The notes beneath the pieces were generated by a model. The model saw only the letters and a program-made list of their open reading frames with translations. It searched no databases and was not told the origin of the DNA. The position numbers were made by a program, and so were the translations under genes. A stretch of DNA of 64,000 nt from Polyangia bacterium (GTDB lineage: Bacteria; Myxococcota_A; Polyangia; Polyangiales; JAUICN01). Of the stretch, positions 35,669-47,543 are shown one piece after another. Numbering within the stretch: the first letter of the stretch is position 1; each line of letters starts with the position of its first letter. The stretch lies in the NCBI GenBank assembly GCA_030427835.1, contig JAUICN010000007.1, positions 115,618 through 179,617 of the forward strand, written 5' to 3'.

Positions 35669-38600
35669 ATGTTGGCGAAGCGGTTGTGGGTTCCGTTTTT
35701 GTTTGTGGTGGGGTGTCAGTCCAATGGGCCTGGGTCTTCTGGCCAGGGGACGACGTTGGATGGGGGGGCCCAGGACGCGGTGGCGGATACCGCCCTTCCT
35801 CCTGGGTGCAGCAATGCCACCAAGGATGGAACGGAGACGGACGTGGATTGCGGCGGTGGCGCGTGCGCGCTTTGTGCGGCGGATTCCAGTTGTGTTCGCG
35901 GGGCAGACTGTGAGAGTTCCGTGTGTCGGGTGGGCCGATGTGCGGAGGCCTCGTGCAACGACAATGTGTTGAATCAGGACGAGTCGGATTCCGACTGCGG
36001 TGGTACCGCCTGCTCTGGTTGCGGTAACGGCCGTGTGTGTAGTGTGGATAGTGATTGCCTTTCTGGGTTTTGCAACGGCGCGGGTACGTGCGCCGTTTCC
36101 TGCCCGGACAACGCCATCAATGGAAGCGAGACGGACGTGGACTGCGGCGGCAGCGGTTGCATGGGGTGTGCCGATGGGCAGATGTGTGTTGTTGATAGTG
36201 ACTGCGCGGATATGGCTTGCAGCCCCGGTGGTATTTGCGTGGCCCACTGCACGAGCCTCACCAAGGATTCCAACGAAACGGATGTGGATTGTGGTGGTCC
36301 GGATTGCGACGCGTGCCCGGACCTGGATGATTGCCTTGTGGCAAGTGATTGTTTGAGCGCCGTGTGCACAGGGAATATCTGCCAAGTTCCTACGTGTTCA
36401 GACGCTGTGCACAACGGTACCGAAACAGACGTGGACTGCGGTGGCCCCTGTAGCCCATGTACCGATGGACAGGCCTGTGCTGTTCCTGCGGATTGTACGA
36501 GCATGGTTTGCGATATGAACGTGTGTGGTGCTGCTGGGTGTACTGACCTGGTAATGAATGGCACTGAAACCGACATCGATTGTGGGGGAGCAGGGTGTGC
36601 TGGGTGCCCCGACGGACAGATGTGTCTAGTCGGAACGGATTGCCTTAGCGAACGGTGTACAGGACCTGTCTGCACTTCATCGTGTACCGACGGTGCGAAG
36701 AACGGCGACGAAACCGATGTGGATTGTGGTGGTAGCTGTCCTGCCATATGTACAGCAGGGCAGATGTGTATTCTGGATAGCGAATGTGATAGCGGTGTCT
36801 GCACTGCAAACGTTTGTCAGACCCCGACGTGCATTGACGGCGTTGAAAATGGCGGCGAGACGGACCTCGACTGCGGTGGGTCTGTCTGTTCAGGATGCTT
36901 GGCCGGGCAGGCGTGTATCGTGCCGAGTGATTGTCTGGCCAATGCCTGTGACAATAACATTTGCGACCGATGTAACGATGGTGTGATGAATGGCAATGAG
37001 ACGGATTTGGATTGTGGGGGAAGTTGCGCTACCTGCGTCCGTGGCCAGGTGTGCACGCAAGACTCTGACTGTGACACCAACGCTTGCCATGATGGGCACT
37101 GTGCGTACCACTACAGTTGTGCTGACATTCTCCGTAGTGGAAACTCTACGGGTAGTGGTGTCTATTCTATTGAGCCCGTTTCAGGGGAAGATGCTTTCGA
37201 TGTGTATTGCGATATGACCACAAACGGTGGGGGTTGGACACTGGTCCAGTCTGCGCTGTCGAGTTCACCACCGGCCGGAGCTGCGCGATATTCCAGTAAT
37301 CTCGCCACCCTTCAACCCACAAAGGCAACGGGGTTTTCTGACAGGCAGATTTGGTATGGGTTGCGACCCTTGATGGGTACCCACAGTGATATTCGGTTCG
37401 CATGCAAACGTCCAATGTCTACCTCTTTTGATGTCGATATGTCCTTCTTTGACAACCACTGGTACGCTTCGATCACTGCTGCACAGATATATACGAAGAC
37501 CTGCCTCAGCCCCCTTCAAATGCCCGTTGGCCATGAGCCTGCGAGACGAAACAACATCAACGGTGCCAACCGTGCTGCTGGGGATCCATGGAATAACTAC
37601 CCGCCCCGGGGTGGGGGAAACTGGGCCCATTTCGCCATGGATTTTGACGATGGAAGCCTAAGTGACAACACCAGTTGGGGAAACGATGGTAACGACTACT
37701 ATTGCGGTAGTAATTTGAACTTACCCCTTCCGTACGGGTCCTCTTTTTTTGTTTTCGTACGTGAGGGACAGTGCACAAATCACTCCGATTGCAGCACCCA
37801 TCACTGCGGAGCCCGGGGGTTTTGTCAGCCGGTTCATTCTTGCCAAGAAATTTTGGATATCGACCCGGGTGCGGCAAGTGGGACCTACAGCATTCTTGGA
37901 AATCGCACGAACCGACCCGAACTCGTGTACTGCGACATGAGTACAGATGGCGGCGGCTGGACGTTGGTGGGTTCGTCTGACTCCGCACTGGACGACCATG
38001 GGCATCGATATCCGCACTGCACAAACTACGCGTACGGAAGCCTGGCCACGTTGGCGCCCAGCTCCAGCACACGTTTGCAGGACTTCAATTTGGATGACCC
38101 TCAAGGGAACTCAGATATTCGATTCGTGTGTGATCTCAACACCAGCCAGTCAGGGGTAGACGTGGATCTGTCTTTCTACGATACGGATTGGTATAAAAAT
38201 ATCGCACGTGCGACGGATGAAGATGACAGTTGTTTTGCCGCCGGTAACAAGTCCGCACCAGCACCACCCGGACGCCGGAACAACTTGATATCCACGGTGA
38301 TCGTAGCGGGAACCCAATGGGCAGGCACCGCGGGCAGGCTCGTTGGAGAAGACAGCTGTCGCGATACTGATTTTACGGTCGACTTCAACGACCAGGGGAT
38401 GGGAGGCGTATCAGGCGTCGGCGATGGTACGGACTGGGGATCTCAGAACGGCCAACTGTGGTGTGGCTCCCAAACAGTGTCATCGGGTTCCCATGGGTAC
38501 TACGTGTTTACACGGGAAACAGGGTGCACTCAGCATGCCGACTGCGAATCCAAGGTCTGTGAATCGGGGAAATGTGTGTACAAGCACAGTTGCAAAGAGA

Positions 38601-39241
38601 TTCTCGATGCGGACCCCAGTGCAACCACTGGATACTACACGATTGCACACCCCAAAAACGGCGAACGTTTCCTAACACAGTGTGAGATGGCGGTTGACGG
38701 CGGTGGGTGGACTCTTGTGACCTATCACGTAGGTAGCTCGATTCGTTTCCGGCCCCGCTACATAGAACCGCTGCACAGTGGTACCAACTATCTATGGGAT
38801 GGCTTTGAACAGCAGCTCGGCGAGAGGAGTGACATGCGATTCGCCTGCAAGAAGGATAGGTCCACGGCCACGATGGATGTGGACTTGAGTTTCTACGCGG
38901 TGGATTGGTACGGAAACCTTGTGAACCACATTGCCACCGATTTTTCAGATCCTGCAGCCACGGGAGGCGTGCCAGCACGTCGGAACAACCTTGCTTCACC
39001 TCCCGTGTTTCTAGATACCACCAACGCATGGGACAACACACCCAATGCGAGCGGTGGACCGCAAATGGCTGGTCCATCGTCTCCGGAGTACTTCTCGATC
39101 GACTTTGACGATGCGGGTTATGATGGTGCGGACAACACGGATGGTACTGACTGGGGTCGTAATGCGGACGGTTATGTTTGCGGAGATACTGTGGCCAGTA
39201 ACGGCAACATGATTTGGTTCGTGTATGTTCGCGAGCACTGA
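35669..39241 (+). CDS. Giant Cys-rich lipoprotein with three fibrinogen-like modules
   Basis: 1190 aa. ATG 35669 follows GAAGGG; lipobox Phe-Val-Val-Gly-Cys. Residues about 45-480 contain nine repeats built on C-x-(D/N)-x3-N-G-x-E-T-D-(V/L/I)-D-C-G-G followed by six or so spaced cysteines. Then come three modules of about 220 residues, each opening with an SC-x-E/D-I-L motif, a YC/QC-(D/E)-M turn and GGGWTLV, the core of fibrinogen-like C-terminal domains, each separated by a short Cys linker (CTNHSDCSTHHC, CTQHADCESKVC). Such domains bind glycans or acetylated ligands. Likely a surface recognition or adhesion lipoprotein, disulfide-braced (inference). Confidence 0.85.
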   Translation: MLAKRLWVPFLFVVGCQSNGPGSSGQGTTLDGGAQDAVADTALPPGCSNATKDGTETDVDCGGGACALCAADSSCVRGADCESSVCRVGRCAEASCNDNVLNQDESDSDCGGTACSGCGNGRVCSVDSDCLSGFCNGAGTCAVSCPDNAINGSETDVDCGGSGCMGCADGQMCVVDSDCADMACSPGGICVAHCTSLTKDSNETDVDCGGPDCDACPDLDDCLVASDCLSAVCTGNICQVPTCSDAVHNGTETDVDCGGPCSPCTDGQACAVPADCTSMVCDMNVCGAAGCTDLVMNGTETDIDCGGAGCAGCPDGQMCLVGTDCLSERCTGPVCTSSCTDGAKNGDETDVDCGGSCPAICTAGQMCILDSECDSGVCTANVCQTPTCIDGVENGGETDLDCGGSVCSGCLAGQACIVPSDCLANACDNNICDRCNDGVMNGNETDLDCGGSCATCVRGQVCTQDSDCDTNACHDGHCAYHYSCADILRSGNSTGSGVYSIEPVSGEDAFDVYCDMTTNGGGWTLVQSALSSSPPAGAARYSSNLATLQPTKATGFSDRQIWYGLRPLMGTHSDIRFACKRPMSTSFDVDMSFFDNHWYASITAAQIYTKTCLSPLQMPVGHEPARRNNINGANRAAGDPWNNYPPRGGGNWAHFAMDFDDGSLSDNTSWGNDGNDYYCGSNLNLPLPYGSSFFVFVREGQCTNHSDCSTHHCGARGFCQPVHSCQEILDIDPGAASGTYSILGNRTNRPELVYCDMSTDGGGWTLVGSSDSALDDHGHRYPHCTNYAYGSLATLAPSSSTRLQDFNLDDPQGNSDIRFVCDLNTSQSGVDVDLSFYDTDWYKNIARATDEDDSCFAAGNKSAPAPPGRRNNLISTVIVAGTQWAGTAGRLVGEDSCRDTDFTVDFNDQGMGGVSGVGDGTDWGSQNGQLWCGSQTVSSGSHGYYVFTRETGCTQHADCESKVCESGKCVYKHSCKEILDADPSATTGYYTIAHPKNGERFLTQCEMAVDGGGWTLVTYHVGSSIRFRPRYIEPLHSGTNYLWDGFEQQLGERSDMRFACKKDRSTATMDVDLSFYAVDWYGNLVNHIATDFSDPAATGGVPARRNNLASPPVFLDTTNAWDNTPNASGGPQMAGPSSPEYFSIDFDDAGYDGADNTDGTDWGRNADGYVCGDTVASNGNMIWFVYVREH

Positions 39242-39271
39242 CCCGCGGTCACTATGACGGCATCGGGATCG

Positions 39272-41977
<2,706 letters not shown>

Positions 41978-42075
41978 CTAGTTGGCCCAACCCCCTTTCG
42001 CAAGGCGTTCAGGGGGGATTTCCACCCGGCGTTTTGCGGGGATTTGGGGCCCTGTAGAGTTTCCTAAAGGGTCTC

Positions 42076-42693
42076 CTAGTGGGGGATCGAAGTGTGGCCT
42101 TCGATGGAGTACCCGCGTAGCTCCCCTTTGACCTCGACTGTGCGCTCTACCATGCCCAGTTGGACTTGGGTGTAGATGAGCACGGGGCCCACGTCGGGGC
42201 AGTAGGTGGTGTCCACATGGCGTTGCTCAGAACCGCCCCGTTCTTCAATGCGGACGCACCGGGAAAACTTGCCCGCCACTGTTTCAACCCGCTCGTCCGT
42301 GGCAGCAATGCGGGCAGTGGCACCCTTGGGGGCTGCCCATTCGTTGCCAACCTCGATTGGGTTCTTGATGAGCCAGGTGAGTTGGTCGAACTTCCAGATG
42401 CCGTCCGCCTTGATTTCATAGAAGACGGGGTCGCTGCCTGAGGTGATTTGCACCTGCCCGTTGGTGACGTCCAGAACCCGGGTGATGGCTAGGGTGCTGG
42501 TGTCCTGGCCGGTGTCCACGTCGTAGGACCAGACGTTCTCGTTTTGCATGGGGTAGAGCCGGTGGGCTGTGATTGGACCGCGGGGGCCCCTGACCTTGTG
42601 GCCGCCGCCGCAGGCCTGTGCGCCCAGCAGTATTGTGGCTGCAATGAGCAATGGAGTGAATCGAAGGGTGGGTAGGGACGTCAACGGGCGCAT
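42076..42693 (-). CDS. Hypothetical lipoprotein
   Basis: 205 aa, unrecognised. ATG 42693 gives a clean signal ending Leu-Gly-Ala-Gln-Ala-Cys, followed by Gly-Gly-Gly. The mature part is beta-rich with paired cysteines (SRCVRIEERG, TTYCPDVG) and a repeated E-V-x-G/V-x-x pattern. Lies upstream of gyrB on the same strand, 150 bp apart. Confidence 0.68.
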   Translation of the reverse strand: MRPLTSLPTLRFTPLLIAATILLGAQACGGGHKVRGPRGPITAHRLYPMQNENVWSYDVDTGQDTSTLAITRVLDVTNGQVQITSGSDPVFYEIKADGIWKFDQLTWLIKNPIEVGNEWAAPKGATARIAATDERVETVAGKFSRCVRIEERGGSEQRHVDTTYCPDVGPVLIYTQVQLGMVERTVEVKGELRGYSIEGHTSIPH

Positions 42694-42811
42694 GTTCGGG
42701 GAAGAAGCGTACCCTAAAACGGCCGGGTTGTGGACGGGAAGGTGGGGCCTTTGGGAACCGTTGTGGACTGGATTGGGACGGAGACCGTGCATTTTTTCGG
42801 GGAAAACTACT

Positions 42812-42827
42812 TGGTCTACAGTTTGCA
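42812..42827 (+). promoter_or_regulatory. Sigma-54 (-24/-12) promoter-like element
   Basis: TGGTCT-ACAGT-TTGCA, GG-N10-GC. Predicted start near 42838, 62 bases before the lipoprotein ATG at 42900. Confidence 0.45.
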
Positions 42828-42899
42828 GTGTCATGTCAGTTGCAGTGCCAGGTGAGCAGAGCGAGCGGCTGCCAGGGTGAAATTAGGGAGGATCGAGTG

Positions 42900-44150
42900 A
42901 TGACGGGTTCAGAACGGTTGTTTCGAAAACTGGGTGCGAGTGTGATGTTGGCAACCTGTGCGGTGGGGGCCTGGGCCTGCTCGGCGGAACTTTCGAGTTC
43001 GGTGACGACCGTGAAGTACCTGGACCCAAAGGGTGACCACGGCCTGCAGATGGATCTGGACATGGCAGGTGTGAATGACGTGTACGCCCAGTTGGAAAAC
43101 GTTGATGGGTTTGGTGAGGCGGCCCTCGCTGTGGATCTGGCGCCCACGGAGGAGGGCAAGGCGGCGGCCCTAGGGAACTTACAGGGCGTGGTGGCAAGGT
43201 TTGTGAATCGCAATCCCGGGGCAGCGCAGGATCTTGGGACCCAGGTGAACGAACAGTTGCAGCAGGTGCGTGTGCGCAGGTTCGTACGGCTGGAGCACAC
43301 CGATGAGTTGCAGAAGCTGGTGGATGGGGTTGTCAGCGACTACGCCAGCCGAAACCTGACTGCGCAGATGAATCTGGATGTGGATGCGCACATGTATTCC
43401 CCAAGGAAGAAGTACTTTGCGGTGGAAACCGTGGACCCCTGGGAGGGTGGGGTAATTCACGATATTGAGATTTGGGATCGAAAGCCACTCTCACCTGAAC
43501 TGCAGCTGAAGCGAGATGTGCGCCCGGTGTTGCATTTTCGACTCAAGGAAACGCCTAGGGTATTGCGTGTGGACGAGCCTCCCGCAGAGAGGTTGAGGCC
43601 CGGTAGGACCTACACCGGAACGTTTCAGGTGATCGAGTACGACGGGGATGGAAATCCTGTTGAGCCGGAAAACGATGCGGATCTTCAGTTGCCCCAGTCA
43701 GGCACGTTTGAAATTCACGGTGGCTCCGCGCTCGACAATGGAGTGGATACTATTTCTCGGACACTCTTTTGGTTTGTACAACCCGTGGGATTCGGTAGTG
43801 CGTCTAGGGGTGGCTTGCCCATGTGTTCAGCCATGGAAGAGATGCCCCAGTCGGGCGCAGAGTTCCGGTCGGGTTTGCTCGATTGCATGGGGCAGGATGT
43901 GGAGTTGTTCTCCCAGGCGAAAGTACTGGGTGAAAAGAACGGATTGTTTGGCCTTGGGGTGTTTTACAAGGTGAGTCACCTGGCCTTGGCGGCAGTGCTG
44001 TTGGTTGGAGTGGTGTTCCTGGCTGGGGCTCTGTTGGAAGGAGCACTCATTGGCCTTGCCATTCTTGGTGCAGACTTTCTCCTGGGCCTGGTGCTGCGAA
44101 AAGCCATTCGCAAGGCGCGTGCTGAGCATGCCAAGACGCAAACGGGATAG
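42900..44150 (+). CDS. Exported protein with C-terminal membrane hairpin
   Basis: 416 aa, unrecognised. ATG follows AGGGAGGA. The signal ends Gly-Ala-Trp-Ala-Cys (lipoprotein-like). A long soluble middle (helical EEGKAAALGNLQGVV region, then beta-rich) is followed by two membrane segments near residues 350-400 and a basic tail (RKAIRKARAEHAK), an unusual layout for a lipoprotein. Its stop is 18 bp before MITE copy A and it has a sigma-54-like promoter. Confidence 0.65.
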   Translation: MTGSERLFRKLGASVMLATCAVGAWACSAELSSSVTTVKYLDPKGDHGLQMDLDMAGVNDVYAQLENVDGFGEAALAVDLAPTEEGKAAALGNLQGVVARFVNRNPGAAQDLGTQVNEQLQQVRVRRFVRLEHTDELQKLVDGVVSDYASRNLTAQMNLDVDAHMYSPRKKYFAVETVDPWEGGVIHDIEIWDRKPLSPELQLKRDVRPVLHFRLKETPRVLRVDEPPAERLRPGRTYTGTFQVIEYDGDGNPVEPENDADLQLPQSGTFEIHGGSALDNGVDTISRTLFWFVQPVGFGSASRGGLPMCSAMEEMPQSGAEFRSGLLDCMGQDVELFSQAKVLGEKNGLFGLGVFYKVSHLALAAVLLVGVVFLAGALLEGALIGLAILGADFLLGLVLRKAIRKARAEHAKTQTG

Positions 44151-44168
44151 GGGAAGTTCCTGGTTTTA

Positions 44169-44332
44169 TTGCGCACCTCATTCGATCTGATCGAGTTTTG
44201 ACCTTGATCTTTGGCCCTGGAGCCGCGTCGTACGTGCTCGCCGTAGCTTTGGCTACGCCTGCGCGCGCCTCCTTGCTCCCGAACCAAATCTGCAGCGGCC
44301 AAATTCTCAATCATCTCAAATGAGGTGCGCTG
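44169..44332. mobile_element. MITE-like palindromic element, copy A
   Basis: 164 bp, flanked by TA on both sides. Terminal inverted repeats of about 25 bp begin TTGCGCACCTCATT and its partner; the whole unit folds into a long imperfect hairpin with CGTAGC-TTTG-GCTACG at the tip. About 95% identical to copy B (8 substitutions, no gaps). No coding capacity. Confidence 0.75.
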
Positions 44333-44339
44333 TAGGGCG

Positions 44340-46091
44340 CTACCAGCGGCGGTATTGGTTGGCCGTGAGTATCATGGTGAGTGCGTTGATTTCACTTACG
44401 TGGGTACCCTCACTGCCTTCGATCGGTTGTTGTGAGCGTTCGCCCATTTGCTGTTGGATGAGCTCCACGGCGTCTTGAGCTACCTCTGGTAGCGAATCCC
44501 GCCGATAGGGGCATTCGATGGAGGTTGCTGGCGCGCCTTCTTCGCAGGTGGGGTAGGTTTGTGGGCAGTAGTACGTGTCTTCGAGGGGGTCTGAAACCTG
44601 CGCGACAAAGAAATTGCCGGGTTGATCGCCCGTGGGTGCCCTGGAGTCCGTTGCCGGGTTTGGGTTGTGTGCCCATTGGGCGAGGATCTCTATCGTGGTG
44701 TGTGGTCGAGATGCGGACGTGGATCGGGTGGGTGGTTCTTTATCCGGAAAGATGTCGACTTTCGCCAGGTACGCGCGCGGGGCTGCGGGCCAACTGGATC
44801 GGTTGTCGCACTGAATGGGAGCCCAGGGCTGAATGGCCACGTGGCCTCCGATCATGGGCATGACCCGTGTGCCCAACGCCCATGGGTTTTCTACAGCTGG
44901 GGTACTTGTGTTGGTCATCCGTTTTTCTGCGCGACCTGTGCAGAATGCAGACGCTAGTGGTTGGATTTCGTTGCGAGGTGCGGAACCCGTAGTTTGTAGA
45001 CTCGGAATGTGTTGCGTGAGATCGCAGAAGGCGTGGCGTTCCTGGGTGGAAATGGCAGGGCGGCCGTCCAGCAATGTTGGGGCAGACTGGGTGGCTTTGG
45101 GGGAAAACGTGTCGCACAGGGTTTTGAATGTACTTCCGACGGCCCCACACGTGGGGAGCCGTGCGGTGGCCTTGTACTGCTGTGCACTGTAGCCTGCGCG
45201 TGCTTCTGCGGCGTCCCAGGTGGCGTAATACTCGTAGGTTGACAGTTGGGGCATGGGCCCGAGCAGTTGGTGAGGCACCTGGTGTTTCGCGGCGTATTGG
45301 CCTTGCCTTGCATCCATGTAGGCTCGAATCACGGAGAATATGCCGAGCCGTGCCCGTAGCCAGCCCACGGCCAGCGCCCAGGGTTCGCTTTGCTCCTCCA
45401 CCCAGTGATTAAGTTCAGGTGATGCACTTTCAAAGGTGATGCGCTCATCGAGCATGCGTAGCTCCTTGTTGTTGAGTTTTTCGAGCCAGTGGCTCAAAAA
45501 AGATGCCTCCAGCGCTTTTAGGAGCTGTTTGCTGCCTACGGGTTTTCCTTCAACGGTTTTGCTTCGGCTCAGGGGCGGGTTGCTGATGCGAAAATCCTTG
45601 GGGAGGACAAGCTCACCGATCTGGTTTTGAAGTTCTGTGCTGAGAACCGCGGCCATGGCGTCCACGTCCTTGATGGAGGGATGCCCTTCGCCGGTGCAGT
45701 ACGGGGTGGAGGTGTGCTCTTCTAGGGTGGTGTGAACGCCACGGGTGTGGCCTTTGGAGATTGCGCCGCCAGGGGCCCACACGAGGTAGACGCGACGGTC
45801 CCTGCCATCAAAGGAGACCTTGAGGGGTAGCCAGAGGCCTTCTACGGTTTGCATTTCGCTTATTCCTGTCGTTCCCAGGGGGACGGAGGCGGACCGGCGG
45901 CACGCTCGGAACCGGGGGGTCTCGAAGGTGGCGGTGATTTGGGCGTAGGGCGGGCCGGATTTGCTATTGGAGAGGGCCGGGGTGGTCCCACAACCAGAAA
46001 TCACGCTGACGCTGAGACAGCAGAACAGGGCGATCCCCGTGGCCTGATGGTTGTGGGATGAGGATTGGGTGGCTTTTGTGTGAAAGGGCAT
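44340..46091 (-). CDS. Large lipoprotein between two MITE-like elements
   Basis: 583 aa, unrecognised. ATG 46091 is chosen: the longer frame to 46292 merely translates the MITE. Lipobox Val-Ile-Ser-Gly-Cys-Gly. Cys-containing mature protein with no clear domain; helical segments near 165-290 (KQLLKALEASFLSHWLEKL, ALAVGWLRARLGIF), a Pro/Thr-rich second half. A good sigma-54-like promoter (46116-46131) lies between the gene and MITE copy B. Stop 8 bp from copy A. Confidence 0.65.
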   Translation of the reverse strand: MPFHTKATQSSSHNHQATGIALFCCLSVSVISGCGTTPALSNSKSGPPYAQITATFETPRFRACRRSASVPLGTTGISEMQTVEGLWLPLKVSFDGRDRRVYLVWAPGGAISKGHTRGVHTTLEEHTSTPYCTGEGHPSIKDVDAMAAVLSTELQNQIGELVLPKDFRISNPPLSRSKTVEGKPVGSKQLLKALEASFLSHWLEKLNNKELRMLDERITFESASPELNHWVEEQSEPWALAVGWLRARLGIFSVIRAYMDARQGQYAAKHQVPHQLLGPMPQLSTYEYYATWDAAEARAGYSAQQYKATARLPTCGAVGSTFKTLCDTFSPKATQSAPTLLDGRPAISTQERHAFCDLTQHIPSLQTTGSAPRNEIQPLASAFCTGRAEKRMTNTSTPAVENPWALGTRVMPMIGGHVAIQPWAPIQCDNRSSWPAAPRAYLAKVDIFPDKEPPTRSTSASRPHTTIEILAQWAHNPNPATDSRAPTGDQPGNFFVAQVSDPLEDTYYCPQTYPTCEEGAPATSIECPYRRDSLPEVAQDAVELIQQQMGERSQQPIEGSEGTHVSEINALTMILTANQYRRW

Positions 46092-46115
46092 GGCGGTCAG
46101 AAGCTGACGACACCA

Positions 46116-46131
46116 AGCAATAACGGGGCCA
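46116..46131 (-). promoter_or_regulatory. Sigma-54 (-24/-12) promoter-like element
   Basis: Minus strand TGGCCC-CGTTA-TTGCT, GG-N10-GC. Predicted start near 46105, 14 bases before the lipoprotein ATG at 46091. Confidence 0.5.
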
Positions 46132-46146
46132 CACTGTGCCCTGCTA

Positions 46147-46310
46147 TTGCGCACCTCATTCGATCTGATCGAGTTTTGACCTTGATCTTTGGCCCTGGAG
46201 CTGTGTCGTACGTGCTCGCCGTAGCTTTGGCTACGCCTGCGCGCGCCTCCTCGCTCCCGAGCCAAATCTACTGCGGTCAAACTCTCAATCATCTCAAATG
46301 AGGTGCGCTG
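46147..46310. mobile_element. MITE-like palindromic element, copy B
   Basis: 164 bp, TA-flanked, same orientation as copy A, 2 kb away, 8 substitutions apart. It sits 10 bp after the tatC stop. The base pairing GGTCAAA/TTTGACC in its stem is intact here and broken in copy A, so B is nearer the ancestral palindrome. Confidence 0.75.
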
Positions 46311-46319
46311 TAGATAACG

Positions 46320-47108
46320 CTATTCTTTTTTTCTTTTTCGGGGGCGGACGAAGAAGGCGAGTAGGACGGAGAGGAAGTACAGGCCCACCAGGGGGATGAG
46401 CATCATGAGTTGGGAGCCCACGTCGGGAGGGGTGAGCAGGGCTGCAAGTACGGTGGAGATGACAATCCACCAGCGGCTGAAGCTTAGGAGTTGCCTCCAG
46501 GTGACGATGCCCGTGGCGGAAAGGAAGCTGATGACGACGGGCATTTCGAACACCACACCAAAGGCGAGCAGCATGCGAACCTCGAAGGTGAGGATCTCGC
46601 TCATGGCAATGGTGGGTTCGATGGCGATTCCGCTGGGGAGGGTTTGCGCGAACTCCAGGAAGTACTCGAAGGCGAGCGGGAAAACGATTTGGTAGCCAAA
46701 GGCGGCACCGCCCGTGAAACACAGGGTAGACAGTAAAACGAAGGGAATGGCGAGGCGTTTTTCCTTTTTGTACAGGCCCGGGGAGACGAAGGCCCAGAGC
46801 TGCCAGAACACCCAGGGCAGGCCCACGATCAGGCCGGTGATGAGGGCGATTTTGAGGTAGGCGACGAAGGGGTCAATGGGGTTGAGGAAGATGAGTTTGG
46901 GTTCGGTGGCGAGGCCCACCTTTCGCCAGGCTTGGGTGAAGGGAAGGGTGAGGTAGCCCAGAAGCCATTCGCGAAATGTCCACCCGAGGATGACCCCGGG
47001 GATGAGGCCGATGACCGCACGTACGAGCCGTTTGCGGAGTTCTCCCAGGTGGTTGAAGAAACCCATTTGCACGTCGTCTTCTGGCGCGGGTGTGGGAAGG
47101 GCGCTCAT
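46320..47108 (-). CDS. tatC: Sec-independent protein translocase TatC
   Basis: 262 aa, six membrane segments. Signal-peptide receptor of the twin-arginine export pathway. N-terminal FFNHLGELRKRL and the FxxNPIDPFVAYLKIALITG periplasmic region are TatC hallmarks. The ATG overlaps the tatB stop (ATGA). C-terminus is a basic RPRKRKKE. Confidence 0.95.
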   Translation of the reverse strand: MSALPTPAPEDDVQMGFFNHLGELRKRLVRAVIGLIPGVILGWTFREWLLGYLTLPFTQAWRKVGLATEPKLIFLNPIDPFVAYLKIALITGLIVGLPWVFWQLWAFVSPGLYKKEKRLAIPFVLLSTLCFTGGAAFGYQIVFPLAFEYFLEFAQTLPSGIAIEPTIAMSEILTFEVRMLLAFGVVFEMPVVISFLSATGIVTWRQLLSFSRWWIVISTVLAALLTPPDVGSQLMMLIPLVGLYFLSVLLAFFVRPRKRKKE

Positions 47109-47518
47109 GGGGTCTTGGGATCCACTGGGCTGGTTGCCTGGGGGTTGGCCGCCTGGGGGTTGGCCGCCTGGGGGTTGGCTAAGTGATCCACTGGGGAGGT
47201 CGAGTTGGGTGCGGGTTCTGGGGCTTCGGTTGAATCTGTGGTGGGGGCTGGTGTGGCTTCGGCTGGGTTGTTTTCAGTTGGGCTGTTTTCTGCGAGGGTG
47301 CCCCGGGGCAAGGGGCGCTTGGCGGGCTGGGGGGGGTAGATGTCTTCCCGCATGAGTTCGTCCAGGCCCACGGAGGTTTTGAGCTCGCGGGTGGCACGGC
47401 GGAGTTCGCGCATGGATTTACCCACCGTACGCATGAGTTTCGGCAGCTTTTCAGGGCCCACCGCCAACAGGGCCACGACCCCTACGGTAAGCAATTCTCC
47501 GAATCCTAGGCCGAACAT
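47105..47518 (-). CDS. tatB: Twin-arginine translocase subunit TatB
   Basis: 137 aa: short membrane helix (MFGLGFGELLTVGVVALLAVGP), hinge GPEKLP, amphipathic helix, then a long Pro/Ala/Asn/Glu-rich tail with three ANPQA repeats from 15-bp units (47136-47180). F-x-x-E-L opening suggests TatB rather than TatA. ATG 47518; the frame continues upstream through antisense of the HAD remnant. Pairs with tatC; no tatA in the window. Confidence 0.85.
   Translation of the reverse strand: MFGLGFGELLTVGVVALLAVGPEKLPKLMRTVGKSMRELRRATRELKTSVGLDELMREDIYPPQPAKRPLPRGTLAENSPTENNPAEATPAPTTDSTEAPEPAPNSTSPVDHLANPQAANPQAANPQATSPVDPKTP
47136..47180. repeat. Three 15-bp repeats in tatB
   Basis: GCCTGGGGGTTGGCC at 47136 and 47151 and a one-base variant at 47166; encode ANPQA repeats in the TatB tail. 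Confidence 0.85.
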
Positions 47519-47543
47519 CCGCCCATTGTACGCATATTGATCG

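Noticed and set aside
35974..36804. 276-aa minus-strand ORF
   Set aside because: Antisense of the regular Cys-rich repeats; its periodicity comes from them.
35780..37100. Possible CRISPR or DNA-level repeat array
   Set aside because: The periodicity is of coding Cys-rich modules with diverged DNA; no uniform repeats or spacers.
44047..44314. Short minus-strand ORFs across MITE copy A
   Set aside because: Parallel the MITE-derived frame; no start signal or domain.
46092..46292. 67-residue N-terminal extension of the 583-aa lipoprotein
   Set aside because: Translation of MITE copy B and of the sigma-54-like promoter.
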